64,000 nucleotides of DNA, taken from NCBI GenBank assembly GCA_008933995.1, contig WARS01000031.1, positions 6,363,979 through 6,427,978 of the forward strand, read 5' to 3'. This DNA comes from Datnioides undecimradiatus. Taxonomy: Eukaryota > Chordata > Actinopteri > Lobotiformes > Datnioididae. Both the position numbers and the translations under genes were made by a program. Below the pieces are notes generated by a model. It was not told where the DNA came from. It did no database searches and saw only the letters and a program-made list of their open reading frames with translations. Positions within the stretch are counted from its first letter, which is position 1. Every line of letters starts with the position of its first letter. Below, in pieces: positions 1-14,524 of this stretch.

Positions 1-740
1 CTACGTTGGCTATGTAGTGTCACAGCTAGCTAAAATAACTAGCCTCAGCTAACGTCAACGCAACTTGCTAAAACTGTTGCGTGACTAGAAGATTCCCAAA
101 CGTCAGAAACCAAAGGCTCATAATTTCTGTGTCGCCAGGACAAACAAAGAGCATTCTACATAGAGACTTAACCACGCCTGCTGAGGAAGATGTTGGAGAA
201 AACTATTGTGAGCACACTGGAAGTTAAAGAGACTGCATAAAAAGAGCCTAATGTTATATAAACTGGTTAAGCGAGCCATATGGGGAACTATAAATGCAAA
301 GTGTGGCCATATGATACATGGAAAATGTTCTCCGACCCAGTTTTAATAGCGCCAAAACTTTAGTGTCATCCAAAGCCAAACAAGGGCTGCATACAAGTGA
401 GAGGCTGCTGTCTGTCAGCCACTGCAGGCGAATGTTGTTTTATTTCGAGTATGATTTGAGGCAGATCACCCATCTTCTCTGCACTGGAGCACAGTGCAGG
501 CATCTACTGATTTCAATGAAAGCAGTAGAACCAATAGCCTCAGTAATACGATGAAGAATCATGAAATAAGTGATGAAATATTTAATTGGCCCAACATGCT
601 CCTCTCACATGACGCGAAATCACGTGGAATGTCACATGCAAAGTTGGTCAGTATTTTGCATCATGTAATTTCCTGTTGGATTCAAATTCGATTTTTAGAG
701 TAGAGTATTACACTTGAGCACGAGTATTAGTAATTATACA
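1..740. other. Intergenic DNA beyond the ctcf 3' end
   Basis: No coding exon is convincing here. Two short open frames on the plus strand (318-554 and 494-703) have no recognisable domain, no splice context and ordinary composition. The stretch lies downstream of the probable ctcf polyadenylation signal. Confidence 0.5.
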
Positions 741-2437
741 TCAATGCTACAACCAGTCTTTATTGATGTGAAACCTTAAACTCCCATCCCAATCCCATTT
801 ATTGAAGCCCATTTTACTTGGTGTGCATCATTCATGAAAACTAACCAATACAACCTTTTGAAAATGCAAAAAGTGCACAAGTTGGATCTTATATGTACTT
901 TGCATATGCATCTGATAAAGCCACAGCTTCATTCACGAGTCTCAGGTGAAAAGTTTCATTTGGAAAAGTCAAATCCAAGTTAAAGCTCAATCTTAGAAGT
1001 GGTGCAGACTATTACATTTGTGCACAAGTCAGTTCGTGTGTTCTGTAGATAAATGAATGAAGAGCTTAATATGAAGTCGTCCATTTAATAAAATATATTT
1101 GCAAGCAAAATACATGGACATTTCTGTGTTAGCAATCAGGTGTTTCTCAGAATTCTGTTAAACGATGATTCCAGACATAATTTGTACCACTAACATGTTC
1201 TTATCAGTTCTTCAAACCAGACCGATTTTAAATATCCATAATTACACCATCAGAAACCTAAAAACATCAGTATCAATGTCTACTTTTTTTTTTTTTTTTT
1301 TTTTTTAAATTGGTTGTATAGTCATACATCCGGTCTCGTCTGCCACACAGTTATTAAAATATCATTCAAGCTGCTACGTAGCATTGCATTGCCAACGGTA
1401 CAAAAGAAAAACATCAACCCAAAGTGGAATGGCTACACAAGGAAGCAAAACATTCTTTCCTTGAACTCAGTGACCATGTTTAGTACATATGCATCATCTA
1501 GGGGGTGTTACAGTAACAAGAAAGGAGCATAAGATAAGCAGTCTATTAAGCTTTTAAAAACTAGATAGCCTTAAAAAGGGATTTACTAACCACAGGAAAA
1601 AAAGTTAAAAAAAATGTGTTTGTTTTTTTTTCATATTGAAGTGGCTGTGATTAATGGCAGTATCAACTCCCCAAAAGAAGCTCATTTGCTCCTGATATTT
1701 TGATAATCTGTCCAAACTGAAAGGTATTTGAAGCTCTTCAGTGAAGATACTGAGCAATAATTAGAATTATGGCAACAGACATTAAAGCAAGGTCCATGTT
1801 TTGGGTCCACAGCTATCCTCTGATATCAGCCGTGTCACACTTCACTTATATCTTCAGCCTGTCGTCACCTTGATGGATCAGGTTTTGCCCCCAGCTGGAG
1901 ACCAACATGTGTGTGTAACTCCATTATTGTAGGTCGACACACTGTATAATCAACTGCTTCAGGTCATGATGCCAAATGAATCATACAGTGGATTCAAATG
2001 TTTGGACCCAGGCAACAACTACTCTCTACTTATAACTTTAACCCAGTGACACAGATGTATAACAAGTAAAATATTAACAAAAAAGGGCATAAAAAAGAAA
2101 GATTAAAAAAGTTCACCCATATCCTTTGTAAAATTACATGCACCACGACTTGATTCAGGTACGAGTCAAAACACTAAAGGCAACAATAAGAAGGCTAAAG
2201 ATACTACTGTCAATTACAGCCACCCCAAACTCAAATGTACTGAAATATGCATTTTTGGTAGGCAAATCCTTAAAAATCTGTTTCACTCATCCAAGTCTTT
2301 GACAACACATGATTAAAAAGCAAATCTTAATTTACAACAATGATGTTTGTTTTTGTTGAGGATGCTTGTAATCCTAAAACCCAAGAATTAAAATGAGGAT
2401 GTGATGTGTGTGTTTACAGGCGCGACCCTCACATCCA
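741..2437 (-). other. ctcf: Probable ctcf 3' untranslated region
   Basis: This AT-rich, non-coding stretch follows the ctcf stop codon directly. A minus-strand AATAAA (plus TTTATT at 759-764) is a plausible end of the transcript, giving a 3' UTR of about 1.7 kb. A run of 23 T on the plus strand lies at 1284-1306. The extent of the UTR is inferred, and an earlier polyadenylation site cannot be excluded. Confidence 0.5.
1284..1306. repeat. Poly(T) tract, 23 bases
   Basis: This is a homopolymer run inside the inferred ctcf 3' UTR, where the minus-strand transcript would carry poly(A). It may be an internal A-tract or a retroposed tail, but no SINE body is recognisable beside it. Confidence 0.9.
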
Positions 2438-6343
<3,906 letters not shown>

Positions 6344-6799
6344 GGCGACAGGCCAACTAACACCCTTACAAAGAGAAGATATTTATCAAAAATTGAAAAA
6401 GGGTCTTGTGGATGTCTAGTTACATGGACTCAAAAACAAGAACTATGATCTCATGTGGCCAGTGGGTTTAATTTGCTTTTCTACTCTTTACTTTAAACAT
6501 TAAGCTATTTAAAAATGACATGACAGGATATTTGTGCTCAATTCAACTAGTCTTACAACCATCATTTCTAGACAACTCTTTAAAATGTTTTGAGCACTGA
6601 CAACGTTTAGCAACCCACATACAAATCAAGTGAAATTGCTACTAAGCTCTGGTCTGTAGGGCTATTGTACATGTTTTAGCTTATATTGGGCTGCTGTCTG
6701 GCCATGCATGTTTCTTTGCCCTTTGGATATGCTCAAGCCACAGGACCCTCAACGTCAAAAAGTGGATGTGGGAAATGAAATTAAAAGTAATCTTACAAA

Positions 6800-6886
6800 T
6801 TGTTTTTTTTTTTCTCCCCATCACTTAATATACGCATGTATATTAATATACGCATGTATATTAAGTGATGGGGGGAAAAAAACAAC
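6800..6886. repeat. Large near-perfect palindrome in the ctcf 5' intron
   Basis: The sequence is symmetric about 6844.5. The arms at 6816-6833 and 6856-6873 are an exact 18-bp inverted repeat starting CCCCATCAC. A 14-bp palindrome (6838-6851) sits at the centre, with only a GCAT block mismatched on each side. Symmetry extends outward imperfectly into poly(T) on the left and poly(A) on the right. The core also reads as two copies of an 18-bp direct repeat starting at 6825. A hairpin or cruciform is possible. Confidence 0.9.
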
Positions 6887-8130
6887 CATTAAGTATGGGA
6901 TATGTATACATAGAGATATGTATACAGTGATGGGGATTTCTGTTATGAAACAAGCTGAGGAACATTTGGAAAACACCCAACATCAATCTGCATATAATAC
7001 ATAGACCTAACTGATCACTTTTTATTGAAAACATTTTGAATATAAATATACAACTTCTGACTGCTTAAAACGAGTCACTAAATGGTGTTGTATTTATTGA
7101 GTTCATTAACTAATTCTTTCTGCATTTCTTAGTTAACATGTTTCCTTCTTGAACATGAACGTTTGAAACAGTATGACAAAATGTCTCTTCAATATCTTTA
7201 AAGAAATCTCATCAGATTGATTTCCACAAGTCTAAACAAGTTACTGTCAGCTGCAGTGCTGTGAGGGACTGTCTCTCTGCCACAGCAAACGGTTATCTGT
7301 GGCATATCCCACAATGCACCAAGTCGTGGTGACTATGATGAAGTATAGTCTGGTACTCAGTGACTAACAGATCGACTTTAACATCAAATATTTCTGCACA
7401 TGTGACGATGGCAGTGTAGAGTTGATCATGACCCAGATAGAGAAGTACCTGAGCTTAGAGTAAAACTCTGTGAACAATGCGAAACGGTGAAGCAGCTCAT
7501 GAGATTATCAGACATAACGATACAGCAGTGTTGTCCAAAAGTGAGGCAAACTTTCGAGAAGTAGTAATTTGTTTCTTCTCGTGCTGATCAGTGTTGATGA
7601 GCTGCCCCTGGTCGCTGCGTGTAGCGATCACAATCACTCGACCAATCAATCAATGGTTCAGTCGCTCGTGCGCTTGTTAAAAGCGCGTTTACTTTGTAAT
7701 ATTTCATTATCAGTCCTCAGCCCGTTGGTCTCAAACTGATGCATTTTTAAAACGACACAAACTACTTAAGCATCAACTCGTGTTAGTTGGTTTGATAACT
7801 CGGGAGGCGCGAGGACGTCTGAAAACAGGAAACAAAAGGCACGATAAGATGGACGACAGGCCTGAACAAACTTAAAACAGAAAAACTCCTAAATATAACC
7901 ATCGCTGTGCAAATAACCCACAATATCAGCCAAAAGGCACCAAAGCGCTCAACTGAGACCGGGAGTTGCAGTTTATAGATAGATTTAGTGCATTTTGGAC
8001 AACGATAGAGGGAGACAAACACCCCCCGCCAGCCGCCTGGCCGGTAAGCCCTACCGTGACACCTAGAGGCCGACGACGGCTCCTACAAAAACGTTTCCGT
8101 GTTTGGAGGTAAAGTACCGACTTCACTTAC

Positions 8131-8280
8131 TCCCGGCTGCTTCTTTTCCCGGTTATATTCACTTGGAGGCTCAGTGTCTGTGGTCGCTCCCTTCAATCTC
8201 GCTGTGACCGTCCGTGCGTGCGGAGCGCCGGACTAATAATTTTCTCCCGCTTTAGAAGAGTGGGCCTAACACAAAATGGC
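8131..8280 (-). other. ctcf: Probable non-coding first exon of ctcf
   Basis: On the minus strand a consensus donor (exon ends at 8131, followed by GTAAGT) closes a GC-rich stretch. It would splice to the acceptor just before 6364, leaving an intron of about 1.8 kb that contains the large palindrome. The 5' boundary is a guess from base composition. Confidence 0.55.
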
Positions 8281-8465
8281 GGCCCATAAGACCCAGCGCG
8301 CGTGCGCAAACACAGCACCCGGGGGATTAAAGGGGAGTGGCCGAGCTGTGGCTGTGGCTGATGGGCGCCAGATTTGAATCCAGGCGTGGGCGTGGCGTCC
8401 GGAAATACGACAATGGCGATCGATAAAACAGATAGATGATCGATTAGCTCTGTGACGTCAGGTGC
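8270..8465 (-). promoter_or_regulatory. ctcf promoter region with YY1-, NRF1- and CRE-like sites
   Basis: This CpG-rich block holds a YY1-type AAAATGGCGGC (8273-8283), an NRF1-like GCGCGTGCGCA near 8298-8308 and a full palindromic cAMP-response element TGACGTCA at 8453-8460. Such sites are common in housekeeping promoters. It may also serve the oppositely oriented CARMIL fragment, although no start for that gene is visible. Confidence 0.5.
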
Positions 8466-10190
8466 ACATTACTTTTGGACGAGAATGGCTCGTAAGACCT
8501 CAGACAGCCCAGAGTCACTGTTTCATCGAGGTTACTTACATTTAGTGAACAGAAGCACTTCATAAACAAGTCACAAGAGGGCAGTATGAATGCTGAAGTT
8601 GCAGGGTGGGCCTCACAGCAGAGTCGTGATTGCACAGCATCCTCGAGGATTTTGATGTACAGTTGTGTCAGATTAGATTGAGGATGATATTTTATATCCA
8701 ATTACAGGCCTATATTCGTGCTATTGGTTTACCAGTCTGCATGTTAATAAAGAAAAGTGATACTGTACAAAATCCTGATATTACAACCATGACCAGATCA
8801 AACTACTGGGAGTTAAAATGAGCTACTGGGGCCTTTGCAATCTCTATTCAGTCTTTATATGAAGTATCTGTGTCGTCTGTATATTATGTTTTGTCACATG
8901 GTGGTTGTACATATTTCATGTTACATTAGGGGTATGCAACACTGAAGAATATAACTGGAGCCCGGTGAACTGGGAGTTTAAAGGTGCTAATCATGAATCA
9001 CGACGTCTCTGGCTTTGGTCTCTGGTCTGGGCTTGGCACTGTTGCACATCTGGATGTTATCTGGAATATGGTGAGTTTCTCAAGTTCTCAACTAATATGG
9101 TTTAAAAATTCTATGTAATCTTTTGTACGTTTATTAATCTTCATCAAAAAGCACCATTCAGGTTGTTACATGAGCATGTTTACATGCAGGAGCAAGATTT
9201 AATTAACATGGAAGACACAGCCAAGCTTCAAAAACAGTGTCACCTGTGTGATCCCACACGAGAGTTTGTTTTTTAAGAACTTGCTCTAGGTCTATTACGT
9301 TCACGCCCTAACAGTAAAATAGCTGATGTCACATTATTCCATGTGGAAAACCTGACATGGGTTCATGAGTGCAAAACAAGTTATTAATAGGTTGTTATGT
9401 TGGTTGAGAGTTAACTGCTCAGAGAGGAAACAGTCCCTAAAATATGTCTTATACTTTCAGAAAAATAAAGAAAAGACATATAAAGAAATTCTGCATGTTC
9501 AGACAGTTACTCTTATACTCATATAGGTACATCATATACATCAATGTCAAATTATATAAAGCTTCTGATCTGACATTGAGCCACTGTAAATAAAACATAT
9601 AGTGTATTTTAAAGTGTTTTAAACTGGGAATCAATTTGCCTGATTTGAAAATCAAATATTCAAACCAGGCAACACAATTCCCCTGAAACTTGCTAGACAT
9701 GCCCATAGGGGAATTAGTAGTATAATTAAGATGCACAGAAAATTGGTGCTTGTGGGTGTGTGCTTCTGACTTGTTTTATGGTTTCTGAACAAGGCTTACA
9801 ACTCATTGTTAAGGTCTCTAACAATCCTCTCAGGACTATTTAGGCCAGTTTTATCAAGTAGTTGTTATACATTCTGCTTTGAAATTTACAAGAGCCGTAT
9901 CATGGGTACTTGAGCACTTTTTTAGTGATAAAGGAGTCTCCCAGATCAGCCTGTCACTTACAGCATTTCAGAGCATCTTTTCCGCATATAAAATAAATTA
10001 TTAATTTGTTACATAACCAGTAGAACATTTTGTTCATTTCAGCAATTTCCATTGCAGTGCATTCACATATATGCACTTATTGTAGGGTGGGATGCATGGA
10101 TGAAACAAATGTGTGTGGTCACTTTATTTCTCTCTCTCTCTGCCTCTTCTTATTTTATCACCATCTTTTTCTCATGGTTTTCCTCTTGGA
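8466..10190. other. Gene-poor stretch between ctcf and the CARMIL tail exons
   Basis: The head-to-head arrangement predicts the N-terminal CARMIL exons (PH-like, leucine-rich repeats, helical dimerisation domain) here, but no open frame resembles a leucine-rich repeat. A weak candidate exon at 8905-9070 ends in a good GTGAGT donor and is in phase with one possible acceptor before 10206; its predicted peptide has no recognisable domain. No N run or obvious breakpoint sequence is visible. Confidence 0.6.
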
Positions 10191-10203
10191 GGGGAGGGGG
10201 CAG

Positions 10204-13200
10204 AGAAAGGCGAGGTTCTGTTGTCAAATCTGTCAGTCTAGCCAGCCTGGCCCCTCCCACCTCAGTGGAGGCATTACATACTGCTGGTGCTCGTGCTCTT
10301 AGCAACCGTGCCTCAGCAACAGAGCCACGGCAACAGAGCTCCACGGCAACAGCGTGCCGTGTCTCCCCAATGGAGCTGCCATTGGGCGGACCAGCGCTCA
10401 GGCACTACACCCAGAGCAGACCGAGACCCCACCGACAAAAACTGAACTACCGTCCCAGCAGACCGCAGGTACAGTGAAGGAGGATCAGAGAGGTTTTGTA
10501 AAAATGGAGTGTGAGGAAAAGGTGGTGTGTGCGAGTGAAGAGGGAAAATGGAAGGGAGGGAGAGAGGAGAGATGTAATAGGGTACAGAGGGGAGAGGCAG
10601 GGGGAAGGGAAGGACGGAGGGGGAGTGCTGTAAAAGATGCCTGGTCCCTGCTTGAATAAGGCAGTCCCATTGTACCGGTTGCCGGCTGTTTGAAGAGCCC
10701 ACTCTTGGTATTTGACTGAATGTCTTCTCGTGCTCTCTTTGGAAAAAGAAAGCTAGTGGCATTTTTTTAATAGGATTGTGTCAAAGAGTGTGTGTGACCA
10801 TCTCCATTTTTCCACTGAGCTGATCATGTTGTCACAGAGCTATTAGGCTGTAGACATATAGTCACTCCCTTGGAGCCAGTGGCCAGGGAGACAAAATTCA
10901 AGCAATTCCCCTGACACGATATCATGTAACGGTGACTTCTGCTAAATTTGTGCTCTGCAGTCAACCTCCTGGATTTTATTGCCACTTGTGGGTACAGATG
11001 TTAACATGATCATGATGATGCAATACTGTATAGCTACATTTTCAATATCATATTACCTCCATTGGCAAAATGAGTTATCCTGCTTTCATTCTGCATGTAA
11101 AATCCAGTGACGCCCCCCCATTGACCGTTACTGAGCAACTGACTCCCGGGAGGCTGGTTTGTAGCATGACTAGATGAGAGATTCAAACCAAAATACACCT
11201 ATAGAGGCAGGAGAAACACTAGAGCCAGAGTGTGTGGGTTTTTCAGAGGTGAAAGTTATGTAATGTAAAGTTTCAAATGATTCAAGTTGCTCTTCAACAT
11301 CAGTTTGTTTGATCAAAAAAATGAAAAATGTGTTCTCTGTTATGTGTGTGGTGATTAGGAGACAATAATTGAGAGTGAAAATGAAGTCCTTGAGTTCATG
11401 GGGAGGGTGGATGAAGGAGTTGAAGAGTTCTTTACAAAGAGAGTACTTCCTGCTGATACACTGTGAGTATCACCAGCTGATATATTTGCTTTGCTCTTTG
11501 TAGTTCCTTGATGTTTAGCTGACCCAGATCCAAACAATAGCACTTTAATAAACTTATAGAGCCAAATCTGCACAGTTTTGATTTGGTGTATGGTCTTTTG
11601 TATAGGAAAAAGCAAGATGAGGAATCTATCACGGTCCACGAAGTGGCTCCTGCCAGCTCTGTCCCATGTCCACCCCCAACCAAAACGCTCAGGAGGAAGC
11701 TTGGTGATTTCTTTACACTCAAAAAGAGACGAGGTCTGAAATCAGAAACAAGCCAGGAAGGCCGTCCCAAAAAGGCCTCCATTGCTGATTTCATCCGCCC
11801 GCTCAGGGAAGTCGCCAGAGCAGAGAAAGACAAAGATAAGGACCGGGTGAAGGAACATGACAAGGAAAATGAAAAGGAGAAAGCGAAGGAACATCCCGGT
11901 GCTGTCACTGGAGATTCCGCTGTTCAGGAGACACCTGTTTCTGGTGCTCCACCGCTGAGGGGTGAAGCAGTGCCTCCCCGCCGAGCTCTCAGAGAGGGGA
12001 AGTCCCAGTCTCTCATTTTACTGTCTGGATCAGCAGCAGCAGGGACTACTAATGCTAGAAACACTGCAAAGGTGAGTGTTAGCAGAGTCATATACACATT
12101 CACTGCCAATTGATTTTGAAAAAGCACTCATTCCTCTGCTTTTGTTGATTTCAGAAACAATTTGAAGGCCAACATAGCTTTGAACAGAAACTCCATCTCA
12201 TGCTTCAACGTATTGGAGTATCCAAAGCCCAGCCAGGAGAGACTCAGGTGTGTGAATGTGCATGTCCTAATTCAGACATGTATATTGAAGGAGTCTTCAA
12301 AAGTGATTAAATGCCTGTTTTAATCTTGTAGAATCAGGAGGGAGAGATGAAAAAAGCAGAATCTGAAGGTATGTCCTTTTATCTACTTGATATTAATATG
12401 ATCACATTTCTCTATGCTCCAGATTAGTGTTAATGAAGCAGAATTAATCTTTGAAGTTCAGGGATTTATATCAGAAGGGGAGACTTTTTTGACATGAATC
12501 AGTCCTCTGTTTAAACAATTTAATATCTCTTAGGGCTGATAAGACTTTTCTATCCATTATAGGGGCATAGTGAATTAATTCCTCTGGTAATGTAAGATAT
12601 AATATTCCTTGTGCCTCAGGTACTATCATTGACAGTAAACCTGAGCCACCACCTACTTTCACGAAACCTCGGACAATGTCTGCATCATCAGGTAAAACAC
12701 ACACACATGTACGCACACGGTCACTGATTCACTCTCTTGAAAATGATTAATAAGCTAATTAATTTGCACATTCATTGTTGTTTTTAGATACAAGGCATCA
12801 AATTCGCCCAAGTGTGTCAGCACATGAGTCGGCTGGGAAACCTGCTTTGCTTCCAAAGCCAGTTCTCAAGCCATGCCCGCCCCCTGCAACATCTGGCCGC
12901 AACACGCCCGAAAACGAGCTAGCTCAAATACAGGAAGGGGAGACAAACACACCCACTAAATTGAGTCCGACTGCAGCTCCATCCATCCCTGCTACTTCTG
13001 CCCCTACTGATACCACCACTCCCACTGTACTGACAATCTCAAACTCTGTCCCTGACACAACCAACATGAAGATTTCCCCTTCAGGTGCTGCACCGCCCTC
13101 TGACGCAGATATATGCACTGACTCTGTTGATCCATCTGCAGTGACTACAACAGCCACGAGTGTTACAGAGCTCGACAGCAAACCCTCAACCACTGAAGTT

Positions 13201-14524
13201 AGTGCTACCACCACTGAACTACCCGCTACCACCTCTCAAACAACCCTTACATTCACCACTACACCCACAGAGCTCCCTGCCACTGTCCCCCCAGTTATCT
13301 CCCCTTCTATTGAGTCAGTTATTCCAAGCCCCTCAGTCACCTCCACCTCAGCAACAGTAACTATGCCCTCCATTACCACCTCAGAAACTGCTCCTGCTCC
13401 CAGCCATGAAGGCCTGGTTTCCACAACATCAACAAATCTGTCAACTAAATCGACCCTCCCGGAGCCAAATGGCATTGTCTCAGTTGACGCTACTCCTGCT
13501 GCTGAATCTGTCATTATGACTGCTTCTTTACCTTCCACCAGCCTATCAGGTGTTTCTGCTACCACAGTTACTGAAGCTTTTAATGATTCCACTTCAGTCA
13601 CCACTGTAACTTTAGTTTCATCAGCAACTAAACCAACATCACCACCAACTGAATCAAGTGTTACCATTACACCTGACACCCTCGTTACCTCCTCCTCCCC
13701 GGTGTCTTCTGACCTTCCTCCCACCAGTTCCACCTCTTCCACCACCACCGTTACAATCCCAGCATCCATCACCTGCATGGACTCTGTCTCCACTGCCATT
13801 ACTCACCCAGACACTCCTAGTCCTGCTGATATCTCCATTCCTTCCACTTCGTCCAGTGAAATGAACCCCACAGACACCACTACTTCCACCACCACCAGTT
13901 TAAACCATGCAGTTGACACTTCCACCACCAATTCAGCCTCTGCAGCTACAATTGGTTCCCCACTCCAGACTGACTCAGACCCACCAAACAATAACAACAA
14001 CTGCACTGCCCTCCAAACTACCAATAACTCAAGTCCTACTGCTTGTGATTTGACCAGTCCAGTACCCTCTAATGATTGTACAGACCAAGATAATGATTCA
14101 CAGGCAGAAAGATCCACTGAAGAGCCTGCAGAGAAAAGAGCAGGTAAGGTTTAAGTTTTGTGAGTATGTAATGTATGTCTGGAACTATGCATGTACTTAT
14201 GATTATTGTGACTTTCCTCTCTTAACAGCAGCTGAGGAGCTTAAGATGGTTCAAAAGAGCAAGCAAACCGAAGTGAATGAGAGCAAGAAAGTCGAAGACG
14301 GTGGGAAAGAGTTCAAGATTGAAAAGGATAAACAAGTTCTGGTTAACAAGAATTTGACAACGAAAGAAATGCAGGAAGAAAGTGTGAAACCTGAAGAAGA
14401 CGCAGTGAAAGCCGAAGTGGGAACAGCTGAACCTGCATCAGGGAAAGACGGTGAGCTATATAATAACGAGAAGGTGACAGAGGGTCAAAAACAAGAAGAA
14501 ACCAAGTCAGTGGGTGAGAAGTAG
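10204..14524 (+). CDS. carmil2: CARMIL capping-protein regulator, C-terminal part only (probably CARMIL2)
   Basis: CARMIL proteins remove actin capping protein from barbed ends at membranes. Eight exons join in phase: about 10204-10468, 11359-11462, 11606-12071, 12155-12247, 12332-12368, 12620-12691, 12788-14143 and 14229-14524, giving about 895 residues. The first carries the capping-protein-interaction motif (LRHYTQSRP, from 10397). The second carries the CARMIL-specific motif (MGRVDEGVEEFFTKRV, from 11398). Then come a Lys-rich segment, a conserved SFEQKLHLMLQRIGV block, a 452-residue Thr/Ser/Pro-rich segment and a charged tail. The family normally has about 1300-1400 residues, beginning with PH-like and leucine-rich-repeat domains. 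Those parts are not in this window, although ctcf begins only 2 kb upstream. The assignment to CARMIL2 rather than CARMIL3 rests on human gene order. The first exon boundary is uncertain; ATG 10370 is an internal in-frame Met. AATAAA lies at 14532-14537. Confidence 0.85.
12788..14143 (+). repeat. Thr/Ser/Pro-rich low-complexity coding exon of the CARMIL gene
   Basis: This single exon encodes about 452 residues dominated by Thr, Ser and Pro, with many ACC, ACT and TCC codons. It is an imperfect mucin-like composition rather than an exact tandem repeat. The flanking splice sites are canonical and both are phase 1, so it could be skipped without a frameshift. The antisense strand shows long open frames only because of the biased codons. 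Confidence 0.85.

Noticed and set aside
318..703. Two overlapping small plus-strand frames at the left edge
   Set aside because: Short, no homology recognised and no promoter or splice support; they look like chance frames.
6825..6860. Palindrome considered as a CRISPR-like or tRNA structure
   Set aside because: There are only two repeat units without spacers, and it lacks tRNA conserved positions; a foldback sequence fits better.
8993..9070. A different frame of the candidate exon starting at ATG 8993
   Set aside because: It ends in phase 0 at the donor, and no acceptor before the first CARMIL exon fits that phase.
10313..10762. Minus-strand frame of 149 codons over the first CARMIL exon
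   Set aside because: The plus strand there carries the conserved capping-protein-interaction motif, and the minus frame has no domain.
13236..13799. A 187-codon minus-strand open frame opposite the Thr/Ser-rich exon
   Set aside because: It follows from the biased codon content of the plus-strand exon. It has no domain, and two further antisense frames in the same exon behave the same way.
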